Assembly (NCBI RefSeq): GCF_016545825.1
Contig: NC_052620.1
Span: 15,128,001 to 15,192,000 of the forward strand
Direction: 5' to 3'
Length of the DNA: 64,000 bases
Source: Eucalyptus grandis
Taxonomy: Eukaryota > Streptophyta > Magnoliopsida > Myrtales > Myrtaceae
The position numbers and the translations under genes were made by a program. Each line of letters begins with the position of its first letter. Within the stretch, counting starts at the first letter, position 1. Positions 34,661 through 46,853 of this stretch are shown one piece after another. Below the pieces are notes generated by a model. The model saw nothing but the letters and a program-made list of their open reading frames with translations. It did no database searches and was not told the origin of the DNA.

Positions 34661-36845
34661 CTTGGTGGATTGATTCTGGTGCCACCACTCATGTGTCAAA
34701 TACGATGCAGGGATTTCTTACGATCCAAACTATAAAGCCAAATGAAAGTTATGTGATTACGGGGAACAGAGACAAAGCTCCAGTTGAAGGCATTGTCACT
34801 TATCGTTTGATCTTAAATACTGGGCATTATTTGGATTTGTTTCGAACCCTTTATGTACCTACATTTTCTCGCAATTTAGTTTCTTTGCCAAGACTTGATG
34901 TGGCGGGATTTTATTGTAAGTTTGGATCTGAATCTTTCAGTCTATTTAAGAGTGATACTCTTATTGGAACTGGAACTTTATGTGATGGTCTCTACAAATT
35001 TAGACTTGATAATACTTTTGTTGAGACATTAATGACCTTGCATCATAATGTTGGCACTAAACGAAGTTTGGTGAATGAAAATTCTGCTTATTTGTGGCAT
35101 AAACGGCTGGGTCATATATCCAAAGAAAGAATGCAAAGATTAGTGAAGAATGAAATTCTTCCAAATTTGGATTTTACTGACCTTGGAGTGTGTATTGATT
35201 GTATTAAAGGTAAACAAACAAAGCACACTAAGAAAGGTGCCACAAGAAGCACATAGCTTCTTGAGATTATACATACTGACATATGTGATCCTTTCGATGT
35301 TCCATCTTTTGGTAAGAAAAGCTATTTCATAACCTTTATTGATGATTTTTCACGTTATGGTTACATTTATCTATTGCATGATAAGTCTCAATCAGTGAAT
35401 GCACTTGAGGTGTATATTAAAGAGGTTGAGAGGCAATTAGATAGAAAGGTGAAAATAGTTTGATCGGATAGAGGTGGTGAATATTATGGAAAATATGATG
35501 AATTGGGACAATGTCCAGGTCCATTTGCTAAATTCCTTGAAAGACATGGCATTTGTGCTCAATACACAATGCCAGGTACACCACAACAAAATGGTGTAGC
35601 AAAAAGGCGTAACCATACTTTAATGGAAATGGTCAGGAGTATGATGAGTCATTCATCTTTACCCTTATCTTTGTGGATGTATGCTTTAAAGACTTCTATG
35701 TACTTATTAAATAGGGTTCCTAGTAAGGTAGTTCCAAAAACTCCATTTGAACTGTGGACGGAAGGAAACCTAGTTTACGACACCCGCATGTTTGAGGTTG
35801 TCAAGCGAAGTAAGAATTTACAATCCACATGAAAGGAAATTGGATTCAAGAACGACCAGTGGTTATTTCATTGGTTATGCAGAGAAATCCAAAGGGTATA
35901 AATTTTATTGTCCTAATCATAGTACAAGAATTGTTGAATCTGGAAATGCTAGGTTCATTGAGAATGGTGACATTAGTGGGAGTGAAAGAATGCGTGATGC
36001 TTGCATTCAAGAAGTAAGGGTAGAAGTTCCTATGCCTAAAGCTTCTAAAGTTGTTGTTTATGATATTGTAGTACAATCTAATAATAATCAAGAACAACAA
36101 ACACTCAATAATGGAGATGTCAATAATGAACCTCCAGTAGCCGAGTCACAAGAAATAGCATTAAGGAGATCTCAAAGAGAAAAGAGGTCAGCTATTTCTG
36201 ATGACTATATGGTTTATCTACAAGAGTCAGAAATTGACTTAGGAATTGGAAATGATCCATATTCATTTTCCCAAGCCATGGAATGTGAAGATTCTAATGA
36301 ATGGTTTAATGCCATGGAAGAAGAGTTAAAATCCATGCATCAAAATCTAGTTTGGGATATAGTTGAATTGCCTAAAGGATGTAAGAAGGTCGGGTGTAAA
36401 TGGGTCTTTAAGACCAAGCGCGACTCAAAAGGCAATATTGAACGACATAAAGCCAGACTTGTTGCAAAGGGTTTTACTCAGAAAGAAGGCATTGATTATA
36501 AAGAGACATTTTTACCAGTTTCTAAGAAGGACTCACTTAGAATCATTATGGCTTTGGTGGCTTATTATGACTTGGAGTTACACCAAATGGATGTAAAAAC
36601 CGCCTTTCTTAATGGGAATTTAGAGGAAGAGGTTTATATGGACCAACCCGAAGGTTTTTCAGTTATAGGAAAGGAACACATGGTATGTAAATTAAAGAAG
36701 TCAATATATGGACTTAAAAAAGCTTCCCGACAATGGTATCTTAAGTTTAACGATACCATAACTTCATTTGGATTTAAGGAAAACACCGTTGATCGGTGTA
36801 TATATATGAAGATTAGTGGGAGCAAGTTTATTTTTCTAGTTCTCG
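34661..36845 (+). pseudogene. Copia pol: protease, integrase and N-terminal reverse transcriptase, broken
   Basis: The protease active site D-S-G-A follows W-W-I at about 34660-34690. The integrase zinc motif (H-K-R-L-G-H...C-I-D-C) is near 35097-35205 and the core D-D motifs follow. In-frame stops lie at 35254-35256 and 35461-35463, both consistent with C-to-T changes (CAG or CAA to TAG, CGA to TGA). The frame shifts near 35760 and again near 35810, after which the integrase C terminus and RT (K-W-V-F-K-T-K, then R-H-K-A-R-L-V-A-K-G-F, then Q-M-D-V-K-T-A-F-L) are open to about 36845. An extra base just before the YVDD catalytic motif (36846-36857) breaks the polymerase. Confidence 0.85.
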
Positions 36846-37870
36846 TATGTTGATGATATTTTGTTTGTTGCTAATGATCTTGGTTTGTTACATGAAACCA
36901 AGAAATTTCTCTCTAAGAATTTTGAAATGAAGGATATGGGAGAGGCAACATATGTGATAGAATAGAAATATTCCGTGATAGATCACAAGGATTATTAGGA
37001 CTGTCTCGTAAAGCCTACATTGAGAAAATTTTAGAGAGATTTAATATGAGTAAATGTTCAGCAGGAATAGTTCCAATTCAGAAAGGTGATAAATTTAGCC
37101 TTATGCAATGTCTGAAAAGTGAATTGGAACGAGGACAAATGAATAATATTCCTTATGCATCTATTGTGGGAAGCTTAATGTATGCACAAACTTGCACCAC
37201 CGGACATCGCTTTTCTTTCGGAATGCTTTGGGTATGTATCAAAGTAATCCCGGAATGGATCATTGGAAAGCTGCAAAGAAAGTTCTTAGATACTTGCAAG
37301 GAACGAAGAATCATATGCTCACTTATAAAAGATCTGATCATCTCGAGGTGATTCGATATTCAGATTCAGACTTAGCCGGATGTGTCGATACAAGAAAATC
37401 AACATTTGGTTACTTGTTTCTTCCGTTTGGAGGGGCAATTTCATGGAAGAGTGCGAAGCGATCGGTTATTGCTGCATCCACTATGGAAGATGAATTTGTG
37501 GCATGCTTTGAGGCCACAATTCATGGATTATGGCTGCGGAATTTTATTTCAGTGGCTTGTGATCATCGACAGTATTGTCAAGCCGCTGAAAATCTATTGT
37601 GATAACTCTGCGCAGCGCTTTTCTTCTCTAAGAACGACAAGTATTCTAAGGGTGCTAAGCATATGGAGATCAAATACTTATCTGTCAAAGAAGAAGTTCA
37701 GAAACAAAGAGTGTCAATTGAGCACATTAGCACCAATCTTATGATAGCAGATCCCTTAACAAAGGATTGCCGCCCAAAACATTTAATGAGCATGTTGAAA
37801 GGATGGGCATTATTGGACGTCATTAATGTTTGTATTATGATTGTATTAAGTTTATGTATTTGACACTTTG
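36846..37870 (+). pseudogene. Copia pol: C-terminal reverse transcriptase and RNase H, broken
   Basis: The Y-V-D-D motif is at 36846-36857 in a new frame. Connection sequences follow with a further stop and shift near 36960, then the segment Y-L-Q-G-T-K, Y-S-D-S-D-L-A-G-C and S-A-K-R-S-V-I-A-A-S-T at about 37290-37480, typical of copia RNase H. Another shift near 37600 precedes the last part (H-I-S-T-N-L-M-I-A-D-P-L-T-K-D), which ends by 37863. Confidence 0.8.
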
Positions 37871-38202
37871 AGCTCACTTACATGTTTATGATATTTCTTG
37901 TTTTCTATTTAGTATACATTATGGAAATAGATGAATATTAAACAGGATAGTTTCTAAAGAAACATTATGGTTGGACTATTACTATACTTCTCATTTATGG
38001 ATCATGTTAAGTAAAGTGCTATAGTTGTAGTACATAGAAGGGACTATGTTGATTAATGACATATAACCGCTATGACTCGCATTAGTTTTCTTTACTTAAT
38101 TGTGATTATTATGTGATTGCCAATTTAATGAAATTTTATAGCATAATCTTATTGTGCACATTACGGTCTTTATTAAACCATGAAAGGAGAATCATATGGG
38201 CC

Positions 38203-38213
38203 AAGTGGGAGAA
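38203..38213 (+). other. Polypurine tract of the copia element
   Basis: AAGTGGGAGAA, all purine except one T, directly precedes the 3' LTR. This is the expected plus-strand primer site. Confidence 0.75.
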
Positions 38214-38648
38214 TGTAAGAATTATTGTGGCCCATATTATGTGATTTATTATATGGTTTAATAATGATTGAAATGCTATAAATAATATTGGTTATGAGAA
38301 GGTACGACTCTAATAAAACGAAATGGTATATTGCTTTGATGGAAGGCACATTTTCAACGAATGTATAAATAGAGTCCGGTCCTCTCTCCACCCACATACA
38401 AACAACAGTAACCAAAAGAAACGTATTCTCTCCTCCATCAATTGAATACATTAAGGTTTAGTGGGTTAAGGGAGAGAAATCGGATTTCTCCTTTTGGTTC
38501 GAGATCATTGGATTTTCTACAACGATCATCATCAAGCGTAGCGCTATGGATAAAGGTTTGTCTGAATCTATTTGTGAAAATCATGAAGATCAAAGATCAT
38601 TGATTTGTTATGAATTTCCGCATCAAGTTTTATATGAATTGTCTAACA
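38214..38648 (+). repeat. 3' LTR of the copia element
   Basis: Same 435 bp as the 5' LTR with four substitutions. It is followed by the TAGTA target duplication, after which copy C resumes exactly where copy B continues at about 12186. Confidence 0.95.
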
Positions 38649-40104
38649 TAGTAAGGTATGATAAGGGTGTGGCGCCTTATCTGCTCAAGATAAGTTTCTT
38701 GGAAAGAGAAACAATATCCTATTACCAGAAAATGACCAGGTTAGTTATAAATCAAGTAGATAAAGCCCCGTCCTCCTTTTCCCCCTTTGTATCTAATGCC
38801 CTTATGGAAGCAGGTTAATGAAATTTCGTCTATGTGAATTCGCGTACGCATAAATACACTTTGTTGTTTTTTTCTCAACTTTTATGAAAACTGGTTTTTT
38901 TCCCAATCCAGCTAAATTAATAAATTTTTATGTACACAATCAACTAAATTATAGTAGAAGCTAAAACCAAGACTCAACCTAGGCATCAAAAGTTAAATGA
39001 GTAGCAGAAATAGACTCTATATTCTACCCGACATGAAACCTTCACAACTAAAAGAATGAATGCCTAGAAGATCGACTGCTTTAACTCCTCTATGAAGTGG
39101 CTTTTAATCAACTGTAAAAAATAGAGGAGGATACATAAATACATCATCCACCAATTCAATAAAGTATTTTAGGTCTGAAGTTTAGGAGTTAAGTCAATGT
39201 TTGAGACTTAGTGTAAGGAGATGTGACAAGTTTTTCCGACCTGCCTATATCTCCTTTCCTTCTGCATTCATTCTACTGGTAAGCGGCTGCTGTTCTTCAG
39301 TCATTCCTGGTGAGCATCCGGTGCTGTGGGTACCCTTCTATTGGCGTCAGGATCTCTAATTGCAATCATCATCATCGTGTTATCCACTTTTTTTTTAGCT
39401 CCAGTTCTGATTTGCTTTACATATCATGAGACTATACTTAGGAAACAAAGAAGAAACCTGTCTTTCATGGGCTGTTACAAATCTCACTTTGCAGCTCCTT
39501 GGCGAAGCTTGCATGTCTGTGTTCCTCTTATGTTCTTGTCTTCTGGTAGTCACTGATGTAGAATTTGGCGGGCACTTCTAATAGATTCTCTCTTTCACGC
39601 ATGCATAATGGCAGTCCACTAAGGAATAGAAGTCCAAGCATGTAAACAGAAAATGAGACAATTCAAATTGTTCGCAGGATGTGAAGGTTCTGTGATGAAT
39701 ATTCTCTTCGTAGCATTATTATAATCCAAAACAGGAGTTAAAACTTCACCTTCGAATGAGTTGAGTTGTGACGTGGCCAACACTTTGCGCTCAAATGTCA
39801 CCAATTTCTTCTCTCGTGATCAGGCTGTACATGGTAATGTCTGTGAATTCATTATTCTCCTTGCAACGACAAAGTCCACTTCTTTTTATGCAGATGCTTT
39901 TCTTTTTGCTTTGCATTGTCTATGTTATAATGAAGAAGCTCCTAGTAGAATCATGATATAACCTTGATAGTCGACATAATTTTCTTTTGTTGCATTCCTC
40001 TGTTGCTTCTGTTCCATGTAGTAGAAACTTCAATTGCCAAATCAAAGAATGGCTGGGAGAAGATTGAGGGCGCCAATGTCTAAATCCAAGTGGTGTAACT
40101 GCTT

Positions 40105-40357
40105 ATGAGTTCAACTTGGAGCTTAACTATTCTTGTGGTCTTCGATCACCAATTCTCATGGCAAAGACAAGGAAAAATGTAGGAATTGGTTTTACGGTTG
40201 TGGTAAGTCATGGGTTGATCAGAACACACCAAATCGAGCTAGGGACATGATAGCCAACTTGCTTGAAAGGAATCAAGCATTGTGTGGGTCAAGCCAATCG
40301 AGGTGCCAAAAGTCTCAAGCTGAAATCAAGGCTCAAAGGGCAAAGTATAGATGTTAA
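40105..40357 (+). pseudogene. GRF zinc-finger protein relic, copy C
   Basis: One frame gives Y-S-C-G-L-R-S-P-I-L at about 40125-40155, and after a shift a second gives C-R-N-W-F-Y-G-C-G-K-S-W-V-D-Q. Together these are the halves of a GRF-type zinc finger (C-x-C-G...R-R-F-Y-G-C...W-x-D). A short helix (R-A-R-D-M-I-A-N-L-L-E-R) and a stop at 40355-40357 follow, like the small plant GRF-finger proteins with a C-terminal coiled coil. The first Cys position reads Ser, and the finger is frameshifted, so it is a relic. Copy B has a worse version at 14640-14895. Confidence 0.5.
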
Positions 40358-41751
40358 AAGGAGAAGCTCGCGCGAGTGAAGAAAGAAAATATGATATATT
40401 AATTGTCAGTTGTTCTATGCAGTTGTGTCATTGTGCTGGTTGTGCTTAATGCGAGATTTGGTGGAAAGTTTCTAAGCCTTCCATAGTTTATTGAGGTGAG
40501 TGTGTACATTTGTGTTGGGTTGAAATACTGAAAGTCCTACTTCCCTCATCTTCAGTACACTTGTTCCCGCTTCATGCTTCAGAGTTGCTTTACTACTTTA
40601 AAACTAGATATTCTAATGGAAACTTGTTGGCTGTTTGGCAATCTGACAGAAAGCTTTGATAGTTCTTACCATTCTTATTGGAGAACTTTTGATTCATTCT
40701 CATTCTGTTACGAAAAATCTAGTAAACTTAACAGCTTTGGCCTCATGTGTAGTCCAATATATCCATGAATTGCTTGCTAGTCACCTGGTGTCATTGGCAC
40801 ATGCTAATCTGGATAGGTGCCCTAGAAGCGAGACAATGAAATGACAACGCCTTCGAGCAGGAAACATTCCACCATGAATGATTAAAAATTTGACCCTGAA
40901 TGGTCAGAGCAGCAGGATTGAAAGGATCTCATTGTTCACTTTTCCTCAGCCCAATGGTTTATCAGAGGTTTAAACACTTGTGTACTTCTATGATAAAGAC
41001 ACTAACACGTGATTTTCATTAACACTCAAATATCTCCGCATATTTGCCGACATGTGGGAAATACTCGTTCTTGTGTTGAATTTATTAGTTTCTTTCAACT
41101 CTTATTGAAATCATCGAACGGGCGCATATGTACAGCTTGGGATTCTGCTTTGCTTTTGTCGGGTCCCTTGGCTCGGATTCATGGTCGTCGGTTTCCCATC
41201 ACTTTTGGCCGTGTCAGACACAAGCCGTCATCCACATTAGAAAGCAATTTCCATAATGCTATGCCATTTTGTAGGTCCAATTCAATGTATCAAGTCACGT
41301 ATGCAAGCCACCTTTAGGCTTTTTAGGTAGGTACACGATATTTTTTTACCAGCCTTGTCAATCCGAATGCTGAAGTCTCGGGTGATTGATTCAGATACAA
41401 AAGCATTCCTACTTGAATGTTAAGTCTTCTAGAGTCCGTGATATATGGAGATCATTTCATGAATCAAATAAGATGCGGATTCAAAATCTCAAAAATTTGT
41501 TCGACTATGAATTTTTTCACACCGGATGATACAAATGACTGAATGCAACTAAAAACCGATATAACTATTTAAAGTTCGGCACTCTCAAAGCATTCTAATT
41601 ATAAATTAGACGTACAAAAACCACTGGAAATTTGAGAGTAACCCTTTTTCTCAAGACAATTTACTCTCAACACAGACATGAATTCCGTCCAATACAAAAA
41701 TCTACACCAACTGCCAATGCAATAACCGAAAAGCATATCGTAGTGGAAGAA

Positions 41752-41903
41752 CTAGATGTACCCGGACACGAGCAGCAGCGTCCTGACCAGACTGAAGAAG
41801 GCAATGCCATGTTGCGCCTCATCTGCTTCACCACCACCTGTCTCTTCTTCCTCAGTAGTTTTATCCTCACCACCGTCATCTTTGCTGCCGTTTTGCTGTT
41901 CAT
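41752..41903 (-). pseudogene. IST1-like exon fragment, copy C
   Basis: From ATG at 41903 the frame gives T-A-A-K-M-T-V-V-R-I-K-L-L-R-K-K-R-Q-V-V and then V-K-Q-M-R-R-N, closer to the IST1 family consensus than copy B. The continuation L-L-Q-S-G-Q-D-A-A-A-R-V-R-V lies in another frame after a shift near 41810. The acceptor AG before CAAAACGG is intact. The 420-bp solo LTR begins 14 bp upstream of the ATG, inside the intron that separates this exon from the golgin-like exon. Confidence 0.6.
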
Positions 41904-41912
41904 TCCCCAAAA

Positions 41913-41917
41913 CAAAG
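41913..41917 (+). repeat. Left target-site duplication of 420-bp LTR
   Basis: CAAAG, repeated at 42338-42342. Copy B has the undisturbed AAAACAAAATAAC at about 16485-16497. Confidence 0.85.
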
Positions 41918-42337
41918 TGTTGGGAATGACTGATCCCCAAAAGCCGGATTCGACACTAAATCGAATCCCTAAATCAATGCGGAAGACGAAGCCCGGGAAA
42001 AACACGCATCACCGATCGTAAAGCACACCACGGATTCGAGCGTACCTTGTTAGCCACAGATTAAGCACCAACGCCGATTGAGGAAGAGAAATCTTGGTCC
42101 TGTTGATCCGGTGAAGGAAAAACGCCTTCGGGAGTCACTGTTTTCCTTTTGGAGGAAAACGACAGAGAGAGGGAGAGGGAGAAGCGTACGTCGTTTGTTT
42201 TAATTAAACGGTGCCTTTTCTCTCTCTCTCTCCTCCCTTTTATACCCCCTTCTTTCCACGGGCCCTATTCCCGTGGGCTGGGCCTTTTGGGCCCAGCATG
42301 GGCGGACGGGCCTTAAGCCCATCTCATAAATCCATCA
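41918..42337 (-). mobile_element. Solo LTR, 420 bp, minus strand
   Basis: Termini are TGTTGGGAATG and AAATCCATCA (TG...CA) with a CAAAG target duplication. Read on the minus strand it starts TGATGGATTT, has a TATAAAA box (plus strand about 42237-42244, TTTTATACC) followed by CT/GA-rich sequence, and ends CCCAACA, the common end of plant copia LTRs just before the PBS. No internal region is present. Copy B lacks it. Confidence 0.85.
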
Positions 42338-42467
42338 CAAAGTAACAAAAAACTCTCCATCAACATAACCGCAAAAACCCCTCACCTCTTATTTGCTATT
42401 ACCAGAACAAAGAAAATAAAAATCCCCCAGGTAAACCAATTTCATGTGGGGAATTTATGTTGCGTAC

Positions 42468-42632
42468 CTTGCAAATAATGGCCAAGCGTTTGGTCTCTTC
42501 CTTGATCCGACCCAGGTGGGAGAGGATGCAGTCGCAGACCTCCATCTTCTTCCTCTCGATCTCCTCCTCCTTGGCCTTGAAACTGGACAGAGCAGCCCTC
42601 AACATCCCCTCGTCCTCCCTCGACAGTGACAT
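42468..42632 (-). pseudogene. RAB6-interacting-golgin-like exon fragment, copy C
   Basis: The frame reads S-L-S-R-E-D-E-G-M-L-R, then F-K-A-K-E-E-E-I-E-R-K-K-M-E, and in the next frame D-C-I-L-S-H-L-G-R-I-K-E-E-T-K-R-L-A. It ends at a GTACGC donor, as in copy B. The Ala/Gln-rich N terminus of copy B is replaced here by an array of short CTTCTTC repeats (42640-42725). Family assignment as for copy B: the DUF662/RAB6-interacting-golgin N-terminal half, with no C-terminal half present. Confidence 0.6.
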
Positions 42633-42639
42633 GTAAAAG

Positions 42640-42725
42640 GACCGTCTTCTTCTTCGCTATGATATTCTTCTTCTTCACTCTGATATCCGTCTTCTTCGCT
42701 CTGATATTCTTCTTCTTCTTCAAGA
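42640..42725 (-). repeat. Short tandem repeats replacing the golgin N terminus
   Basis: About four imperfect units of roughly 21 bp built on TCTTCTTCGCTCTGATATTC. On the minus strand one frame gives an acidic E-E-E-Y-Q-S-E-E repeat and another a basic K-K-K-N-I-R-A-K repeat. Copy B has only a single short CTTCTTCTTC tract at the matching place. Confidence 0.75.
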
Positions 42726-43499
42726 TCTTCAAGCGATGGAAACCTGGGGAACCTCTGAAAAGCCAAGTGTATAAACTTCAGTACAGTCCCCACTGATAAA
42801 CCAAGTACATTTCACCATCTTCACCGTCAGGAGGAATACTAATAAACCGAGTATTGAAACTTCAGTACAGTCCGCACCGAATGCAACCAAACCAAGTGTT
42901 CAAACTTCAGGCATATGGCTAGTCTACCGATGGGAATTTGGTGCCATACCAGTAAAAGCTTCAGCACCTCAGATCAGATTGTTCTTGAAAATCGGCACTC
43001 CAAAAATAGATAACACTTCGGATCATCAAATTATGCAGGCCAGTTCAAGCTCTAAATTGAAAATATCCCAAATACATTATTAAAGAAACCTTATATTCAT
43101 TGGATATTCTGGATTCTGGAGATTCTAGGTGAATAAATAGCACTTTAAGTAACGATGACACCTTTATTTTGACACCCCCGTCCAAAAGATGGATTCATAA
43201 CAATTTGAAACTGACTTTTCAGAAAATTTCGGGGGATGGCATGCATGATAATCAAGCCAAATCCCCAATTCTTTTAAGCATGTTTCCAAAGCAGAGAACC
43301 ACAAAATTGAGCATTAAATATAGTTGCTACCGCCTTAATTAACCCAAACAAAATCATGCAAAGAATCTGTGTCCTTTTCTATTTTGTTTTGGATGATCCT
43401 ATCTCTTCTTTTGCTGAGACTAGTAAGATCCCAAGAACTTCCCGTGTTTGTGCATATACTCATTGACATCACTCCCAAACTTCCGACCTATTCAATCCA

Positions 43500-43930
43500 C
43501 AAGAGAAAACACCTCATATGAGTTCACATACCTCCATCGGATGAAAGCAAAATACAAGAAAAGGGGATTAAGCCTGATATAGTGGCTTTTAAAACCTTTG
43601 TTCAAGCTGTCAGGCTAGGACGAAGAGGATTGGACATCGCCGTCAGCCTCATAGAGCTCTTGCGCGAGGACTCGACGAAGAAGAAGGACACTCAGACGAA
43701 GAATAGGAGGATCGATGAACAAGAAGCAGACTCCACAAACAAGAAGTACACCATGGAGGCATGGACAAGAAAGACCGATGAAGAGGTGAGGAGAACTTGA
43801 GAAGAAAACTCCACCAATTAGGAGAAGTGAAGAAAACTGGAGAAGAAAACTCAGTTAGGGCTTGGAAATTTGGAGCAAACCTTAAACGGAGACATTTCTG
43901 CACGCAAACCTTTTCTTTTAAGCTCTACAC
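43500..43930. repeat. Cluster module M, copy 3
   Basis: Same block as 18480-18960, in the first golgin-flank module of copy C. It has an internal deletion, so the E-D-S segment joins directly to K-K-K-D-T-Q. Confidence 0.6.
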
Positions 43931-44602
43931 CGAGTACGAGAGTGAAATGAAAAAAAAAATGCACCGAATGCAATAAATCAAGTATTTAAACTTCAGTACA
44001 ATCCCCACCAAATGCAACCAAACCAAGTGTTCAAACTTCAGGCATATGACTAATCTACCAATGGGAATTTATCTCATATAAAGCCAGGCGTTCCTCCCTC
44101 TTTCCCCGTACACTCTCTTCCTCCTGCAAAAATGGGAGACATTAACAAACCTTGGGCATCCAATATCACCATTTTTGTGGCCTCACCAGAGGAATGACAC
44201 CTAATTACCACATGTTGGCCCTACTCAAATTCAATTTGACAAAGAACTGACCAGACCAATTTTAAGACTAAAAACAAACACATTTTATCTAGGTTCTTGT
44301 TTCATTGCCTAAAGGGCTCCAAGCAACAAATTTGGCAACATGAAAGTAGAAAAATGAATACCATCTTCCCTAAGTCACCATCTAATGCTGATGATTGTAA
44401 TGCTGAAAACATACTTTTTCTACCTATACTACATATGGTGCTGTACCAGCAACAGCTTCAGCACCTCAGACTAGATTGTCCTTGAAAATTGGCACTCCAA
44501 AAATAGATAGCACTTTGGATTGTCAAATTATGTAGGCCAGTTCAAGCTCTAAATTGAAAATATCCCAAATACAACATTAAAGAAACCATACATTCATTGG
44601 AT

Positions 44603-44607
44603 ATTCT
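44603..44607 (+). repeat. Left target-site duplication of the 3.3-kb LTR
   Basis: ATTCT, repeated at 47907-47911. The uninterrupted GGATATTCTGGAGATTCT is present at 17738 and 18149 in copy B. Confidence 0.9.
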
Positions 44608-46853
44608 TGTGACATCCCGATTTTCCAATTTTGGTTTCAATTAAATAAGTCGGGCATTTCATCTTCGCATCTATAGCTTTCTTCTCTGAGCTGATCACTC
44701 ACGAGATAACTAGTCTATCGGTGAAGCCGTTAAGGAATCTAAACGCAATAGACTTGAGAATTCGACCAGAAACGACCGCTTGACCGTACTAATCTGCATG
44801 GGTCATTACGGCACGGACCGATTAGAGACCGAAGATAGGTCGATTCAACGAACCATGTAATTCAAGTATGGGTGATTCCATCTAATTGCACAATTCTTGT
44901 TGATCGGCACTAGACCGATTTCTCTATCGTTTTGGTACCCCGTGTCCGTATTTGAAACCTCGAGATTTCTACGACAATCAAGAGTCGCCAATGTGTCGAA
45001 GATGCACTTTGTGGCTTGAAAATAATCAACCACAGTCAATTGCACGTAAAATTCCTAAAAGCTACCCGGTAGATTAGAACGCGCTAAAGTCGCGCCTGAT
45101 TGAATTTAACCGTGAAATTGAATCCGATTACAGAAATTGGAAGTTCTGTCAAGTCACAATTCATTTTAGGAATGTCGACTCATCTCCAGAAGATTTTTCT
45201 ACAAACCGAGATTTTTGGCAGAAAAGCAAAGTAAGGCCGTTTATGTTCGAGACTGTTAGAGGGCCGTTTTTAATCGAATCTTCGAGATGCAAGTTGGATC
45301 ATTTGACGGGGAAATTTCATGAGAAGGCCGAGGACACATGGGTTAATTTAATTGAGCTTCAATTGAATGGAATTGATTGAGAATTGATTAAATTAAGTGT
45401 ACAAGAATTGACCTCGGCGGAAAATGAAATTGCAACCATTGGAAGAGGTTGTGGAGGATTGGGTGAGTGGATTGTGACATCATCCATGAGGTCATGGTGG
45501 GGCCAAAGAGAGAGAAAGAGAAAGAGAGAGAGAGAGAGAGAGAACCGGTCTTCTTCTTCCTCCCCTTCTCTCTTCCGTCGCTTCTCTCCTTCTCTCCCGC
45601 TCGTGCGAGACCTCGCGGACTGTAAGAACCGCCGAGCAGCCCCATCGCCGCACGCCTCACGCCGTAACGCCACCGCAAGCCACCGGAGACCGTCGCTCGT
45701 CCGGCCGCACGCAGCCCGCCCCTCTCTTCCCCTTCCGCCGGTGTCGGCTTCTTCTCCTTCTTCCTTGTGTTGTTCGAAACCCGGCGGAGACGGGAAGACG
45801 ACAGAGCAGCCAGCTAGCCGCTGGACCACCGCCCGGACCGCCAAGCCCCGCTTTGCCCGTTTCCAAAGCCGAGTCGCTGGTTCTTCTCCTCTCGTTCCAG
45901 AACCGTTTCAGATCTGGTGAAGCTTCGCCGAGCCGTCCAGCTCACCTCTGGCCACCGTGAAGCCCCGCCTAGGTCCGGCTTTGGTCTCCTCCGTCCATCT
46001 AGGCCCTTGTGCGCCTCAATCGGTGCCGGATCCGCCCTCAACCAGCGATGGACGAAGCTGGAAAAATGGGTATGGCAGCGGCTATTTGGCCTGTTTTGGC
46101 CGGCTTCCCGACCCGGAAGCTAGGCCCGCCTTGGAGACTATCGACCCTCGCGTCGTCCTTGTCGTTTTGAGCCGTTCGGATCGTTAATCGGGTGAGTTTA
46201 TCCTCTAATTCTTGCTTAGTGAGTTAATGACGCTTAAGGAGTGTTTAGATTAGTCTAATTAGGTTTAGGTGGTTAGATTATATTATTTTAATGTAAATTA
46301 GATTAGTTGTATGATTAGCTTAATGGATGTTTAATTAGGGCTAATTGTATGTTTAAATTAGTGTAATCTAATTTAAGCCCTAATTGATTATTTTTTTATT
46401 TAAATAATTATTTCGAATTTTTAAATATTATTTTATTATTTTATATTATTATAATATAATATTTAATTATTTAATTTTCGGAATTAAATTTAATTATTTA
46501 ATAATTTCGAAAATTATGCTTAGGATGGCTTCGTTAGAATTTCGCACGATCGCAAAGAAAGGCGGTCGGGTTTGTGTTAATTGTATGTTTAAATTGAGAA
46601 ATTGAGTGATTGATGATTATGGTTAATAATTCCAAAAGTGTGGAATTGAGTGATATTGATGAAGTTGTGGTATTTAACTTGAAAATAACCGGTGTTGGCT
46701 TTTAGCACTGTAATTGATTTGTATGACTAGTTTGAATCGTTGGTTGTTATTGGATTGAATATCCAGTTCTATGGTTTATTATTGAATGATCAGCTTTGGC
46801 GAGCATTTGTTTATATATATGTATCAGCTTGGGCGAGCAATTATAATATACAT

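Larger units (their letters stand above)
31824..38648 (+). mobile_element. Ty1/copia LTR retrotransposon, 6.8 kb, coding-defective
   Basis: Two 435-bp LTRs (31824-32258 and 38214-38648) with TG...CA ends flank a primer-binding site, gag, protease, integrase, reverse transcriptase, RNase H and a polypurine tract, in the copia order with integrase before RT. TSD is TAGTA, and the empty site is in copy B near 12185. The LTRs differ at four of 435 positions by my count, so insertion was fairly recent. The coding region nevertheless has several stops and frameshifts, so this copy could only move with enzymes supplied by others. The clade is not assigned. Confidence 0.95.

Noticed and set aside
34294..37863. 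An integrated virus (endogenous pararetrovirus)
   Set aside because: The domain order, two LTRs, PBS, PPT and 5-bp target duplication are those of a Ty1/copia retrotransposon.
41667..42005. 112-codon minus-strand frame starting in the solo LTR
   Set aside because: Its first 30 codons are LTR sequence. The conserved part starts at the ATG at 41903 and shifts frame soon after.
45359..46187. Long open frames of up to 178 codons on both strands
   Set aside because: They lie inside the gypsy-type LTR, overlap one another, and are Ser/Arg-rich because of CT/GA repeats and GC bias.
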